Of a stretch of DNA of 64,000 bases, positions 26,117-35,518 are shown piece after piece. The notes beneath the pieces were generated by a model that was not told the origin of the DNA, did not search any database, and saw only the letters and a program-made list of their open reading frames with translations. Made by a program: the position numbers and the translations under genes. The number at the start of each line of letters is the position of its first letter. The first letter of the stretch is position 1. Source of the DNA: an uncultured Candidatus Poseidoniales archaeon (GTDB lineage Archaea; Thermoplasmatota; Poseidoniia; Poseidoniales; Poseidoniaceae); contig CAJJAV010000009.1 in the NCBI GenBank assembly GCA_905182125.1, forward strand, positions 41,332-105,331, in the 5' to 3' direction.

Positions 26117-26752
26117 TCATCGTCGAGTCAATTTGTACACCGATGAAGTGAGGGTGCTGAGCCCACGTTGCTTTTCATCTTCAAGGTCGATCTTATCGAG
26201 CAGTTCTACATCGAACCTAGATTCGAACAGGCTGAGAACTTCATCGTCTGGTAATGAAAACGGAGGTCCTTGCATTTGTTCCTGTGGGTAAGCGAATGTG
26301 ATCATCAAGCCAACTGCTCCCTGAGTGCAAAGCGAGTGAATTTGGTCGACATACTCAGGTCGCATGGAAGAGGGCAGTGCCACCAATGCAGCCCGGTCAT
26401 ACCACGCATCACATGAGACCATGGAAGGACTCACTGCGAAGAGGTCCCCTTGGAGAATGACATTCTTAGAAAAAGCATAACGACTGATGGCTCCATCGGT
26501 TTCAAGGATTGGTTTTACATCCATCTCTTGAAAAAAAGCCTGTGCGGCTTCTCTGACCAATTCGACGCCGGTGACGCTGTGGCCTTGTTCGACCAACCAG
26601 TGCATGTCGAGGCTCTTTCCGCACAGTGGAACAAGCACATGAGCATCAGGTGCAGAACCAATTGCGGCCCAGTGCTTCGTGAGAAGATCGTGGGGAACCG
26701 CTCGATGAAAGCCAATTTGGTTGGCGGACCAACGCTCATGCCAAATCGTCAT
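26117..26752 (-). CDS. tpm: Thiopurine S-methyltransferase family protein
   Basis: 211 residues, whole length matching the TPMT family. N-terminal WHERWSANQIGFH is the family signature; the SAM-binding motif is VLVPLCGKSLDMHWL and the next strand VTGVELVREAAQAFF; the DAWYDRAALVALP strand is also typical. In bacteria these enzymes methylate selenium or tellurium species or thiol compounds; the natural substrate here is not known. It lies 11 bases after the GT2 glycosyltransferase in the same direction and ends one base from the convergent surface-protein gene. Confidence 0.9.
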   Translation of the reverse strand: MTIWHERWSANQIGFHRAVPHDLLTKHWAAIGSAPDAHVLVPLCGKSLDMHWLVEQGHSVTGVELVREAAQAFFQEMDVKPILETDGAISRYAFSKNVILQGDLFAVSPSMVSCDAWYDRAALVALPSSMRPEYVDQIHSLCTQGAVGLMITFAYPQEQMQGPPFSLPDDEVLSLFESRFDVELLDKIDLEDEKQRGLSTLTSSVYKLTRR

Positions 26753-26763
26753 TCGCGATCAGC

Positions 26764-27537
26764 TCAGGCTTGTTCTGGAAGATCGCCGTTTGTTGAATCG
26801 GGATTTGAGTCACGTGAACCCCACGGTGTGCGTGTTCGGTGCAAGTTGACTCGGCGAGCAAAGAGGAATTTGAAGTTCTTCCATCCGTCGCCCCACGTGT
26901 GGATTTCGGCTTCACCAACACGAGGTCTGTATGGGACAGAAATCTCCACAGCCTTCTTCTTGCCAAGCACACGTCGTGCCAAAATTTTCATTTCTTCAGA
27001 CAGGGGCATGCCGTCGTTGGTTGGACGCATATCTTCGTTATCGAAAATTGATTTTCGAAACACCCACATGCCTGATTGGGAGTCCTTGATGCCGTAACCA
27101 AACAGCATTCTGGCTGTGAATGAAAGCGCCCAGTTCCCAAACCCGTGGATGCCAGGCATGGATCCTTCTTCAGCCAGTGAAAGGCGGTCGCAAGTGATGA
27201 AATCGAGGTCGTCATCAAGCAAGCGCTTGACGAGCGTTGGAACGAGTTCAGCAGGGTAGGTGCAATCAGCATCCATGGTCACGATGATGTCGTTCTTTGC
27301 CACATCGAAGCCCGTTCGGTAAGCCCGGCCGTATCCCTTTCGATCTTCAAGATGAACTCGAATTTTCTTTTTTAATGCAATTTCTCGTGTTCGGTCGCTC
27401 GAGTTTCCATCAACAATCATGATCTCGAGGTTTTTGCACCACCCACGAGGAATTGCATCAATTGTTGGACCCAAGGCTTCCTCTTCATTCCGAGTTGGAA
27501 GAATCACTGTCACGGTGACAGGGAGTTTTTCGCCCAT
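26764..27537 (-). CDS. GT2-family glycosyltransferase (dolichol-phosphate mannose synthase-like)
   Basis: 257 residues from the ATG at 27537; the open frame upstream lacks conserved sequence. GT-A fold: nucleotide strand VTVILPTRNEEEALGPTI, DGNSSDRT, then the metal-binding DADCTYP and the later GYGIKDSQSGMWVFRK with the acceptor-site region. It most resembles polyprenol-phosphate sugar synthases of the DPM1 type without membrane helices, so it would load a sugar from a nucleotide donor onto a lipid carrier in the cytoplasm. Divergent from a GT4 enzyme; both fit an N- or O-glycosylation pathway for the surface proteins here. The basic, polar C-terminal 30 residues look disordered. Confidence 0.85.
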   Translation of the reverse strand: MGEKLPVTVTVILPTRNEEEALGPTIDAIPRGWCKNLEIMIVDGNSSDRTREIALKKKIRVHLEDRKGYGRAYRTGFDVAKNDIIVTMDADCTYPAELVPTLVKRLLDDDLDFITCDRLSLAEEGSMPGIHGFGNWALSFTARMLFGYGIKDSQSGMWVFRKSIFDNEDMRPTNDGMPLSEEMKILARRVLGKKKAVEISVPYRPRVGEAEIHTWGDGWKNFKFLFARRVNLHRTRTPWGSRDSNPDSTNGDLPEQA

Positions 27538-27643
27538 GTGCCTTCCACAAACGCAACCCCCTTGAAAGCATTGGAGCAGGAATTTGAATCTTGGCGGTCT
27601 TCGATTCGGTGACATTGAAACCCAAGTGCGCATTGGCACCACC

Positions 27644-28915
27644 ATGCACATCGCCATGGTGTCCGGTGAATACCCGCCTCGATGGGGCGGAATCGGCTCC
27701 GTTGTGTATCATCTTGCAGGACATCTGGCGGCCCGAGGGCACAGCATCACCATCATCACAAGAGCGCACAAGGGGCGCGCACCAGCCCAACAAGGCGTCT
27801 CCGTCATCGAAGTTCCATGGCTCAAAGCACCGATGGCTTTCACCCGTTCTTATGGAAAGCATTCCCTTCGGGCGCTCAAACAACTGCATGCGAGTGTACC
27901 GGTTGATGTGGTCCACACGTTGTTGCCATTGGTCAGTTGGAAACGAAAGGAGTTCGAGTGGGTTGAGGCCAACATCGCTCCAGTGGTGTCTGCACTGAAT
28001 GGCAGTTGGATTGGCGAACGTGAAGGTATGAAATTAGCGGCCAAGCATCGTGAATCTGCAACCTGGAAAAATCCGAATGATTTAGCGATTTTAGCCACCG
28101 GTGGCTGGTACGCACGCTACGAGCAAGCCGGAATTGAAGCCTCCTCGGTGAGCGTTGCGATCAGTGAATCAACCAAAGAGGAATTCAAACGTTGGTACAA
28201 ACCACCCAGCGATTGGCGATGCGAAACGGTGCTCTACGGTGTTGATCACCTCGTGTTCCGACCGAGCAACACCGATGATGAAGAGGAGCAACTGGCGCAT
28301 GAAGCACTCAGAAAAAAGTACGATGCTGCTGATGAAGATGCGCTGTGTGGACGGCCATCCAAATCCACTCCACTGCTCCTTGCAGTTGGGCGTCTAGTTG
28401 CCCGAAAAGGTCATCGTACCTTGCTGAGAGCCTTGCCTGAAATCCTTGAGCACCACCCCGGGGCCCGATTATGTATTGTTGGTCGAGGTCATATGGGCAA
28501 AACGCTGCTCAAGCAAGCACAGAAGTTAGGTGTTGGTCACGCAGTGTTCATCCAACCTGGAATGCCTTTCGAAGAACTGGCACAGCATTTCCGTTCAGCC
28601 GATTTGGTCGTCTATCCATCGTACTACGAAGGCCAAGGGCTGATTCCTTTGGAAGCACTTGCCAGCGGCACACCTGTGGTCACCGTCAATCAAGCACCGC
28701 TTACCGAAATGATCGATGAGACGGTGGGTGAACTGTTCACAACCGGTGACTCAAGCGACTTGGCCAAAGCCGTTTGCCGCTCCTTGAACGATCCTGAAGG
28801 GCGCACTAAGCAAGCAGAACGTGGTCGAGAACGGGTCTTATCAACATACACCTATGAACACAATGCTGAGGCTTACGAAGCAATCTATTCATCGCTCATA
28901 TCCAAAACGGTCTAA
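27644..28915 (+). CDS. GT4-family glycosyltransferase
   Basis: 423 residues from the ATG at 27644, which immediately precedes the first beta strand (HIAMVSGEYPPRWGGIGSVV). Two Rossmann-like halves of a GT-B enzyme are visible: the N-terminal glycine-rich loop above, and in the C-terminal half LLLAVGRLVARKGH, LCIVGRGHMGKTL and the donor-binding YPSYYEGQGLIPLEALASGTPVV with the EX7E glutamates. It would transfer a sugar from a nucleotide donor, perhaps to a lipid-linked glycan. Divergent from the GT2 gene (106 bases between starts) and five bases ahead of the next open frame. Confidence 0.9.
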   Translation: MHIAMVSGEYPPRWGGIGSVVYHLAGHLAARGHSITIITRAHKGRAPAQQGVSVIEVPWLKAPMAFTRSYGKHSLRALKQLHASVPVDVVHTLLPLVSWKRKEFEWVEANIAPVVSALNGSWIGEREGMKLAAKHRESATWKNPNDLAILATGGWYARYEQAGIEASSVSVAISESTKEEFKRWYKPPSDWRCETVLYGVDHLVFRPSNTDDEEEQLAHEALRKKYDAADEDALCGRPSKSTPLLLAVGRLVARKGHRTLLRALPEILEHHPGARLCIVGRGHMGKTLLKQAQKLGVGHAVFIQPGMPFEELAQHFRSADLVVYPSYYEGQGLIPLEALASGTPVVTVNQAPLTEMIDETVGELFTTGDSSDLAKAVCRSLNDPEGRTKQAERGRERVLSTYTYEHNAEAYEAIYSSLISKTV

Positions 28916-28965
28916 CGCCCTTGTCTAAAGCGAACCTCCAAAGCGAAGCAGAGGAACCGCCTTTC

Positions 28966-30705
28966 ATGGCAGAGGATGCAATCCTGATTCAACCCGTGCC
29001 GTTTAGTGAATCTCCAGAAGCGGCAAAGACCGCAAAAGAGCTCAACATGGCAGCGGGAGCGACCGTGGCAATTTCCATCATGGCACTGCTCCTTGCAGCG
29101 CTTTGGGGCTCTTCTATCGCCAATGGGATCAACCCAGCAGAAGCCCCTGAAAACCTGCCCGGTGATCAAGTCTACTTCGCTTGGGATGAGCCAGAATACA
29201 TGCCTCGGCATGAGGAATGCATCGACACCGAGAACGGGCAAGATCCCGGCTACGAAGGCTACGGCATTGGCTATGAACCAAGCCTGTCAATCGACAAGCA
29301 AGGCAACCTCTTCGTGACCGCTCACAAAGATTTGGCATGGGGCGGCGAAGGCGCTCCAGTCTACCCAATTGCTGGAGGCGAAGCAGGCTTGTGGTATGCT
29401 TGCAGCGATGGAGACAGCACCTCATGGGATTACTGGGCCTCTTGGTTCTGGATCTCAAATGATGGCGGTAAAACATGGGGCCATGGAGACAATTTTGAAC
29501 CAACACCAGGTTCAATGCTGAGTTCTCTTGTGGGAAGCGTCACAGGCTCAGGATCAGAATGCCTCGGTGACGAAGGGGACATTGCTGTGGATGCCAACGA
29601 TGTCGTGTACTTCCTTGACACAACACTTGAAGACAACTGGTGGCACATGTTCGAAGATGGTGGCAACACCTACATTTCTCCAACCGTTTGCGAACGCATG
29701 CAAACAATGGCTGCCGATGACCGGCCTTGGGTCGCAGCACAAGGCGATGGTATCATCCATTACCTTGGCAACTCAGGAGCATCACCCCCTGAATGCACCG
29801 GTGACACTGGCCGATACTGGTACTACCATTCTGAAACTGGTCGAGCCCCCTATTCACAATGCTACGCCATGCCGGGTGGTTGGTCAACCATCTCGAGCCA
29901 GAACGACGGTCCCTACGTGTTTGTGGCACAAGAAGACGCAGACACGAACACTGGCGTTGTCCAAGTTCGAGTCAGTCCAGATTATGGTCGTGGCACAGGA
30001 CCTGGCCCAAGCGATGGCACTTGGGAAGCACCCGTTGCCGTTGGTCCTCGCGAGGGCAACTGTCCAGAAGGCTATCCAGTGGTCAACAACAACGAAGGTG
30101 GTATGGTGGTCGTAGCATGGGCTGATTGTCCTAATGGAAACACAGGCGCTTGGGAGTTGAGGATTGCAGTTTCATACGACAATGGCACCGCTTGGTCGAG
30201 CTGGAATGCAACCGCCTTCGACCGTGGAATTCAGATGTATCCTTTTGTCTCAATCTCTGAAGATCAAGTGGTCAGTGTGGCTTTCTACGGATTAGATTAT
30301 GGCCAAAACAATTCCGAAGACGGCTACGTGGCTGGAAAGGATTGGTACCTCTATGCAGGCGCTCTTCATCATCCAATGGAAGGCGATGTTTGGGATTTCA
30401 GAATCGTTGATCCCACGCCGCTGCACACCGTGACGGACTACGAAGAAAGCAGCGGCGATACACACGCACTGCACGATTTCTTTGAAACGGTCATGTCACC
30501 AGATGGCTCGTGGGTTGGTATTGCCTATCAAGAAAATATCGGCTTGCATCCCTTCGAAGAGAACGAAGAGCAACGGTACATCAAATTCGTCCGAGGCGAT
30601 ATTTCATTGCAGCACAGCGTTGTGAACGCTGACACCGAGGCTGGCATGAGCATGCCCTTCTTTTCTGCTGATGAACTGATTCTTGCAGATCGGTACCTGA
30701 ATTAA
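28966..30705 (+). CDS. Membrane-anchored sialidase-like (BNR-repeat) surface protein
   Basis: 579 residues from the ATG at 28966 (a TTG at 28921 is also in frame and would add 15 residues; AGAGGA precedes the ATG). A short cytoplasmic segment containing DAILIQP leads to a membrane helix at about 29-50, and the rest is outside. The extracellular part carries Asp-box (BNR) turns such as SNDGGKTWGHG and repeated VSISEDQ/SIDKQGN strands of a six-bladed sialidase-type beta-propeller, with several cysteine pairs. No catalytic residues of true sialidases could be assigned, so it may bind rather than cleave glycans. Its anchor region resembles that of the S15 peptidase. Confidence 0.7.
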   Translation: MAEDAILIQPVPFSESPEAAKTAKELNMAAGATVAISIMALLLAALWGSSIANGINPAEAPENLPGDQVYFAWDEPEYMPRHEECIDTENGQDPGYEGYGIGYEPSLSIDKQGNLFVTAHKDLAWGGEGAPVYPIAGGEAGLWYACSDGDSTSWDYWASWFWISNDGGKTWGHGDNFEPTPGSMLSSLVGSVTGSGSECLGDEGDIAVDANDVVYFLDTTLEDNWWHMFEDGGNTYISPTVCERMQTMAADDRPWVAAQGDGIIHYLGNSGASPPECTGDTGRYWYYHSETGRAPYSQCYAMPGGWSTISSQNDGPYVFVAQEDADTNTGVVQVRVSPDYGRGTGPGPSDGTWEAPVAVGPREGNCPEGYPVVNNNEGGMVVVAWADCPNGNTGAWELRIAVSYDNGTAWSSWNATAFDRGIQMYPFVSISEDQVVSVAFYGLDYGQNNSEDGYVAGKDWYLYAGALHHPMEGDVWDFRIVDPTPLHTVTDYEESSGDTHALHDFFETVMSPDGSWVGIAYQENIGLHPFEENEEQRYIKFVRGDISLQHSVVNADTEAGMSMPFFSADELILADRYLN

Positions 30706-30780
30706 TTCCCAAACGGCGGTCACCCTTAGGTTGTCCAAATGACGGGTAGTGTTCATTAGCACACCACCTGTTGGGCAACC

Positions 30781-33336
30781 ATGCTCGCAAAGCGTGTGCT
30801 TGCCCTCTGGCTCGCGGCGCTTTTGATTTGCACCCTCCCACCTGCCCTTGCAGACAACGATATTCAGAGCGCTACGCCCCTCACTGATGGCGTTACTTCG
30901 AGCGGGTATGTCTGCGATCCCGATTGTGATGCAGGCAACGATCAAACTGATTTTTGGAAGGTCGAAGCACGCAAAGGGGATATCGTACAAATCTCATTCT
31001 CAGGAACCATGAATGGTGCTGCTTGGTGGTGCCCAGGTGATGGTTGGGAGGGCAGGTTTTCGCTCCTCAACGCCCAAGGTGGACCCATTGTCGATGCCGC
31101 TGTTAACGATGGCGCTGCCTCGAAAATACTCTCGACCACGGTTGCGACTCAAAGTTATGTCTATGTCAAAGTGAAGGCTGATGATTCCTGGTGCAACGAC
31201 GGGTTTGACTACACGCTGACGACTTCAATCGACAAAACGAGCAGGGACACCGATGAGGATGGCTTTGTTGACAACGATGACGATTGCGATGCAACCGTCG
31301 GCGCATCGACCAACGATCGGAAAGGCTGCATCGATTCAGATGGCGATGGCTGGTCTGATCCAGAACCTGGATGGCTTGCACAAAATGGAGCAGATGCCTT
31401 CATGCTCGAACCAACCCAGTGGCTTGACAGCGACAACGACAACTTTGGCGACAACCTTGACGGGTACCAAGGTGACCATTGCCCTTACCGTCGTGGCTAC
31501 TCACTCATGGATCGCTATGGATGCCTTGATTCGGATGGCGATGGTTACTCCGATGCAGACCCTGGTGGCCTTGATGGAGTGACAGCGTGGTACGCTCACC
31601 CTACTGGTTCGGGCGATTCATTCCCATTCGACGATACTCAATGGAGTGACACGGATGCTGATGGTTATGGGGATAACTGGGCAAATGAATCTTGGAACCT
31701 TACGAGGGAAGAGTGGGGTATTGGCTCCTTCCTCCTCTCGGCTACAACTCCTGATGCTTGCCCCTTCATCACCGGCGCATCGAGCAGCGACCGATACGGT
31801 TGCACCGATACAGACGGGGACACATACTCAGACGGCGATTTGAATTGGACCATCGCCAACGGTTCGGATGCTTTCCCGTCCGAAGTGTCGCAATGGCGAG
31901 ACCGTGATTTCGATGGATGGGGCGACAACCAAAGCGAAGGTGCCAAACTGATCGATTCTTTCCCTGACAACCCTACGCAATGGGTCGATACCGATGAAGA
32001 TGGTTGGGGCGATAATCAAACCTACGGGGCCTCCCAAATCGATGACTTCCCATTCGTCCCCTCTCAATACCGCGACACCGACGGTGACGGTTATGGAGAC
32101 AATTTAGACGGCTATGAAGGCGATGTATGCGTCTTTTCATCGCCTGAAGAAGTCGAATCCAGTTGGATTTCCTACGTCGACCGTCTGGGTTGCCGAGACA
32201 CTGACAAAGATGGGTTTTCCAATCCGACAAATGATTGGATCGCCCATCCTGCAGGTTTTGCAGATGCCTTCCCTGAAGATCAAAGTCAATGGTACGATAC
32301 CGATGATGATGGCTATGGTGACAACGTGGAATACTTCGATGGCCAAACCCTCCGAGATGCGTACCGTGGCGATGGTTGTAAAACCACAGAGGGCGCCTCC
32401 ACCTTCGACCGATGGGGTTGCCCCGACAGTGACCAAGATGGCTGGTCAGACCCAACCAATGCTTGGCTTGCAAGTCCGGGTGGTCGCGGTGATGCATGGC
32501 CAATGGACCCAACTCAATGGCACGACACCGATGGTGATGGCCGAGGCGACAACCCTCGAGGCACAACCGCTGACGTATGCCCCGATCAAGCCGGTACTTC
32601 CGTCGGCCCTTCTTCAGGTGGCGACCGATGGGGTTGCGCTGACACAGACGGCGACGGCTGGTCCGATTTGGGTGATGCCTTCATTCACGAACCTACGCAA
32701 TGGCGCGATTCTGACGGTGACGGTTACGGAGATAATGCGGATGGAAACCAAGGCGATGCTTGCCCAGAAGTCCGTGGCACCTCAATGCTCGATCGGCTCG
32801 GCTGCCGAGATACAGACGGCGATGGTTGGTCGGATCCAACCGCTTCTTGGCCAGCTCATCCAGAGGGTGTAGCTGATGCTTTCCCCACTGAGGCTTTGCA
32901 GTGGCGTGACCTTGACGGGGATGGCTTTGGCGATGTTCCTTTGGGTGCTTTCAGAGACGATTGTCCCGAACAAGCAGGAACCTCAAAGCGAGATGTTCAA
33001 GGCTGTATTGACAGCAACAACGACGGCTGGTCCAACGAATATGGCGAGTTTGCATCCGCAGTTGCAATTCTTGGGGAGAGCCCAGAGGCTTCGTGGCTAA
33101 CCTATCTGGTCATCGGTTTCGGCTTCATCGCAGGGGCAACAGCAGCACTCATCGTTCGCTCAGGCCGAGACGGCGATGACCTCGAAGACGCTTTGTTCGA
33201 AGAGAAGCAATCTCGCACCCTTGAAGAGATGGGGCAGGCCTCCTCACAAGGCAGCATGATCCCACTGGCCGATCTCCCACCCCTCCCTCTCCCACCTCCG
33301 GCACCTGAACTTCCAGAGGTGAACAACGATGCTTAA
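30781..33336 (+). CDS. Secreted calcium-binding repeat (thrombospondin type 3-like) surface protein
   Basis: 851 residues. Signal peptide (about 1-25, ending PALAD). Residues 26-150 look like a pre-peptidase C-terminal (PPC) beta-sandwich (TDFWKVEARKGDIVQISFSG, YVYVKVKADD). From about 155 to 750 there are some nine copies of a two-part acidic repeat: QWxDxDxDGxGDN, then GCxDxDGDGWSDP, with flanking ADAFP and paired cysteines, as in thrombospondin type 3 calcium-binding repeats. A membrane helix at about 770-793 is followed by an acidic then proline-rich cytoplasmic tail. It is predicted to bind many calcium ions and form an extended rod. The next gene starts eight bases before this one ends. 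Confidence 0.8.
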   Translation: MLAKRVLALWLAALLICTLPPALADNDIQSATPLTDGVTSSGYVCDPDCDAGNDQTDFWKVEARKGDIVQISFSGTMNGAAWWCPGDGWEGRFSLLNAQGGPIVDAAVNDGAASKILSTTVATQSYVYVKVKADDSWCNDGFDYTLTTSIDKTSRDTDEDGFVDNDDDCDATVGASTNDRKGCIDSDGDGWSDPEPGWLAQNGADAFMLEPTQWLDSDNDNFGDNLDGYQGDHCPYRRGYSLMDRYGCLDSDGDGYSDADPGGLDGVTAWYAHPTGSGDSFPFDDTQWSDTDADGYGDNWANESWNLTREEWGIGSFLLSATTPDACPFITGASSSDRYGCTDTDGDTYSDGDLNWTIANGSDAFPSEVSQWRDRDFDGWGDNQSEGAKLIDSFPDNPTQWVDTDEDGWGDNQTYGASQIDDFPFVPSQYRDTDGDGYGDNLDGYEGDVCVFSSPEEVESSWISYVDRLGCRDTDKDGFSNPTNDWIAHPAGFADAFPEDQSQWYDTDDDGYGDNVEYFDGQTLRDAYRGDGCKTTEGASTFDRWGCPDSDQDGWSDPTNAWLASPGGRGDAWPMDPTQWHDTDGDGRGDNPRGTTADVCPDQAGTSVGPSSGGDRWGCADTDGDGWSDLGDAFIHEPTQWRDSDGDGYGDNADGNQGDACPEVRGTSMLDRLGCRDTDGDGWSDPTASWPAHPEGVADAFPTEALQWRDLDGDGFGDVPLGAFRDDCPEQAGTSKRDVQGCIDSNNDGWSNEYGEFASAVAILGESPEASWLTYLVIGFGFIAGATAALIVRSGRDGDDLEDALFEEKQSRTLEEMGQASSQGSMIPLADLPPLPLPPPAPELPEVNNDA

Positions 33337-34648
33337 GCCTCAAGCAAGGAGCCTGTTGATGCTCATTGTTCTCTCCTTGAGCATGGCTTCTCCACTTGGG
33401 TTCACAGCCCCTGTTTCAGCGGAGTCCACCGCTGTCGATGAAGCATTAGAAGCGGAAGGGCTCAATCTGATTGCGCTTCGCAACGACACACTCGATCTCA
33501 ATCAAGACGGCGAACCTGATGCGATTCGAGTTGTTGCCATCATGAACACCACCAACGATTTCACCAACATCGAACTCAGGCTGTATGGCATTCACAAGGA
33601 CCGCGAGGTCCACGACAGCCAAACAATGTCGTTCTCGGGCCAATCAAATGCCAGCATCATTTACGATGCTTGGGCCCAAGGTGAACACACACTTCGACTT
33701 GAAGTCGTCAACCAAGAGGGTGAGACAATCACCACCATTCAATTGCCCACCTACGTGCTTCGCCCAGCACTGAAAGTGCCACAAATCACCCTCGGCCTCG
33801 ACGCTCCACCTTGGATTGAGACAGGCGATGCGTGTACCATTGAACGGGTGTTTGCTGATCAAACAGGTCCCCGTTACGGAGCAGAAGGCACCCGCACCTT
33901 TTCAGGCGCTCCGTTTACGGTGCTCGATAACCAAACTACGCTGAATTGTTCACATTGGCCAGCCGGTGAATACATGCTGAAAGAAGCCTACAGAAATGAC
34001 CTCGGCCAGACTGCAGAATCGTGGTTGAACCTGACCATCCACAATCGTGCTGCACCAGCGTTCTCGTTCAATGTTCGCGGCAATGGCAACTCGACCGACA
34101 CCCCTTGCCTGATCACCATGGTCCCAAACATGGCAGGTGTCGATTTCAGCACCTTCGACAAAATGTGGTCGGTTCAGGGCACACTTCTCCCAGGGAGTTC
34201 AAGCAACAGTTACGATTGCTCAGTTTTGCCAGCAGGTGTGCACCTGATCAGCCTCGAAGTTGTCAACAATGAACAAATCAGAACCATTCACGGCTTGAAT
34301 ATGGTCCGCCAACCCGGTGAGAATTTGAGCAAAGAAGAGACAGAAGAACTTCCGAGCCGCTCGTTCGGTGATGAAACTGCAACCCAATCAGTCGGGTGGT
34401 ATTCGATTGGGGCGCTTGGCCTCATTGTCGCTTTCATTGTCTTTTTCATGCTTGTTCGTGTCAAAGAGGACAACGGCCTTCAGCCCCTTCGTTCGCTGGG
34501 CCCAACACCAACAATTCTCCCTGATGGTTCACCAGATCCCCAAGGCATGCCAACCACGACAGATGACGATGGAACCCTGTGGCGTCAAAACCCAGATGGG
34601 GCCATGGACTGGTGGGACCGTGATTTACGAATCTGGCATAAGTGGTGA
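33329..34648 (+). CDS. Secreted, membrane-anchored protein with Trp-rich cytoplasmic tail
   Basis: 439 residues, no named domain. A signal peptide (LLMLIVLSLSMASPLGFTA) precedes an extracellular region to about 350 made of beta-sandwich-like segments; one short stretch NLIALRNDTLDLNQDGEPDAI resembles a calcium-binding loop, and cysteines occur in pairs. A membrane helix lies at about 352-373 (WYSIGALGLIVAFIVFFML). The cytoplasmic tail ends with DDDGTLWRQNPDGAMDWWDR and RIWHKW, a tryptophan-rich motif like the one at the end of the gene at 5945-6661. Start overlaps the preceding gene by eight bases, and the next gene follows six bases later, so these are one operon. Confidence 0.65.
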   Translation: MLKPQARSLLMLIVLSLSMASPLGFTAPVSAESTAVDEALEAEGLNLIALRNDTLDLNQDGEPDAIRVVAIMNTTNDFTNIELRLYGIHKDREVHDSQTMSFSGQSNASIIYDAWAQGEHTLRLEVVNQEGETITTIQLPTYVLRPALKVPQITLGLDAPPWIETGDACTIERVFADQTGPRYGAEGTRTFSGAPFTVLDNQTTLNCSHWPAGEYMLKEAYRNDLGQTAESWLNLTIHNRAAPAFSFNVRGNGNSTDTPCLITMVPNMAGVDFSTFDKMWSVQGTLLPGSSSNSYDCSVLPAGVHLISLEVVNNEQIRTIHGLNMVRQPGENLSKEETEELPSRSFGDETATQSVGWYSIGALGLIVAFIVFFMLVRVKEDNGLQPLRSLGPTPTILPDGSPDPQGMPTTTDDDGTLWRQNPDGAMDWWDRDLRIWHKW

Positions 34649-34654
34649 GAAACG

Positions 34655-35518
34655 ATGGCTAGCATGATTGAGGTTTTGTTTGCCATCGGCGTTTCAGTTC
34701 TCGGCCTTCTTCTCCTGAGTGTCCTTCTTTGGGTGATCCGAATCCGGCCGAGGGTTCCCAATTTGGTTGACACCTGGAATTCTGACTGCGAACGCACAAC
34801 TACAGCGGATATCTCAGGAAGCACCATTCGTTTCAACAACATTCGTGACTTCTTCTGGCGAACCACAAAGGATCGCGATGAAGACTGGGAGGAAACGTTA
34901 GAAGTCGACGCGGATGAAATCAAAGATGTTTGGTTTGTCGTCGATCATTTTCACCACCTGCACGGCATGGCTCATACCTTCCTCACCTTTGAATTCAACA
35001 ACGGAACGTGCCTTTCGTTCTCGTTTGAAGCTCGGCGAAGAAAGGGCCAACGGTACCATCCATGGTCAGGGCTATGGCGACATTACGAACTGTATTTGCT
35101 GGTTGGTTACGAGCGAGACCTCCTTGGTTTGCGCACGAATGGTAGGGGCAACAAGGATTACATGTTCCGCGGCATCACGCCGCCTGGAAAAGAAAAAGCA
35201 CTGTTGCTTGCGTTAACAAATAAAGCAAATTCGTTGGCTGAAAAAGGAGAATGGTACCACTCCTTCTTGACCACCTGCAACACATCAATCGTCGGTATGG
35301 TGAATCGCATCACCCCTGGTCGTGTCCCGTTTACATGGCGTAATTTCTTGCCAGGGTACACGCCACGTGCGGCTTACAAACTTGGGCTCATCGAAAAGTG
35401 GGGCGACTTTGACACCACAATCGAACGCGCGCGAGTCGACGAACACGCCATGCAGTGGGATGGCAAAGGGTCCTATTCTCAAATGATCAGAGATTACTTG
35501 CCCAAAGGGCCGCTGTGA
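34655..35518 (+). CDS. Lnb/DUF4105 domain membrane protein
   Basis: 287 residues. One N-terminal membrane helix (about 7-28). The rest carries the DUF4105 pattern now named the Lnb N-terminal periplasmic domain: MAHTFLTFEFNNGTCLSFSF, then EARRRKGQRYHPWSGLWRHYEL, YERDLLGLRTNGRGNKDYMF and the cysteine-containing TTCNTSIVGMV. In Bacteroides, Lnb N-acylates lipoproteins; the conserved His and Cys seen here are the presumed catalytic pair of that papain-like fold. An archaeal homologue in an operon of surface proteins is unexpected. Function here is inference. Convergent with the thiamine pyrophosphokinase gene (25-base overlap of ends). Confidence 0.75.
   Translation: MASMIEVLFAIGVSVLGLLLLSVLLWVIRIRPRVPNLVDTWNSDCERTTTADISGSTIRFNNIRDFFWRTTKDRDEDWEETLEVDADEIKDVWFVVDHFHHLHGMAHTFLTFEFNNGTCLSFSFEARRRKGQRYHPWSGLWRHYELYLLVGYERDLLGLRTNGRGNKDYMFRGITPPGKEKALLLALTNKANSLAEKGEWYHSFLTTCNTSIVGMVNRITPGRVPFTWRNFLPGYTPRAAYKLGLIEKWGDFDTTIERARVDEHAMQWDGKGSYSQMIRDYLPKGPL

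Noticed and set aside
31973..32566. Open frame opposite the calcium-repeat protein, rich in His and Arg
   Set aside because: A mirror of GAT/GAC-rich repeats; composition explains it, and the plus-strand gene has signal peptide, repeats and anchor.
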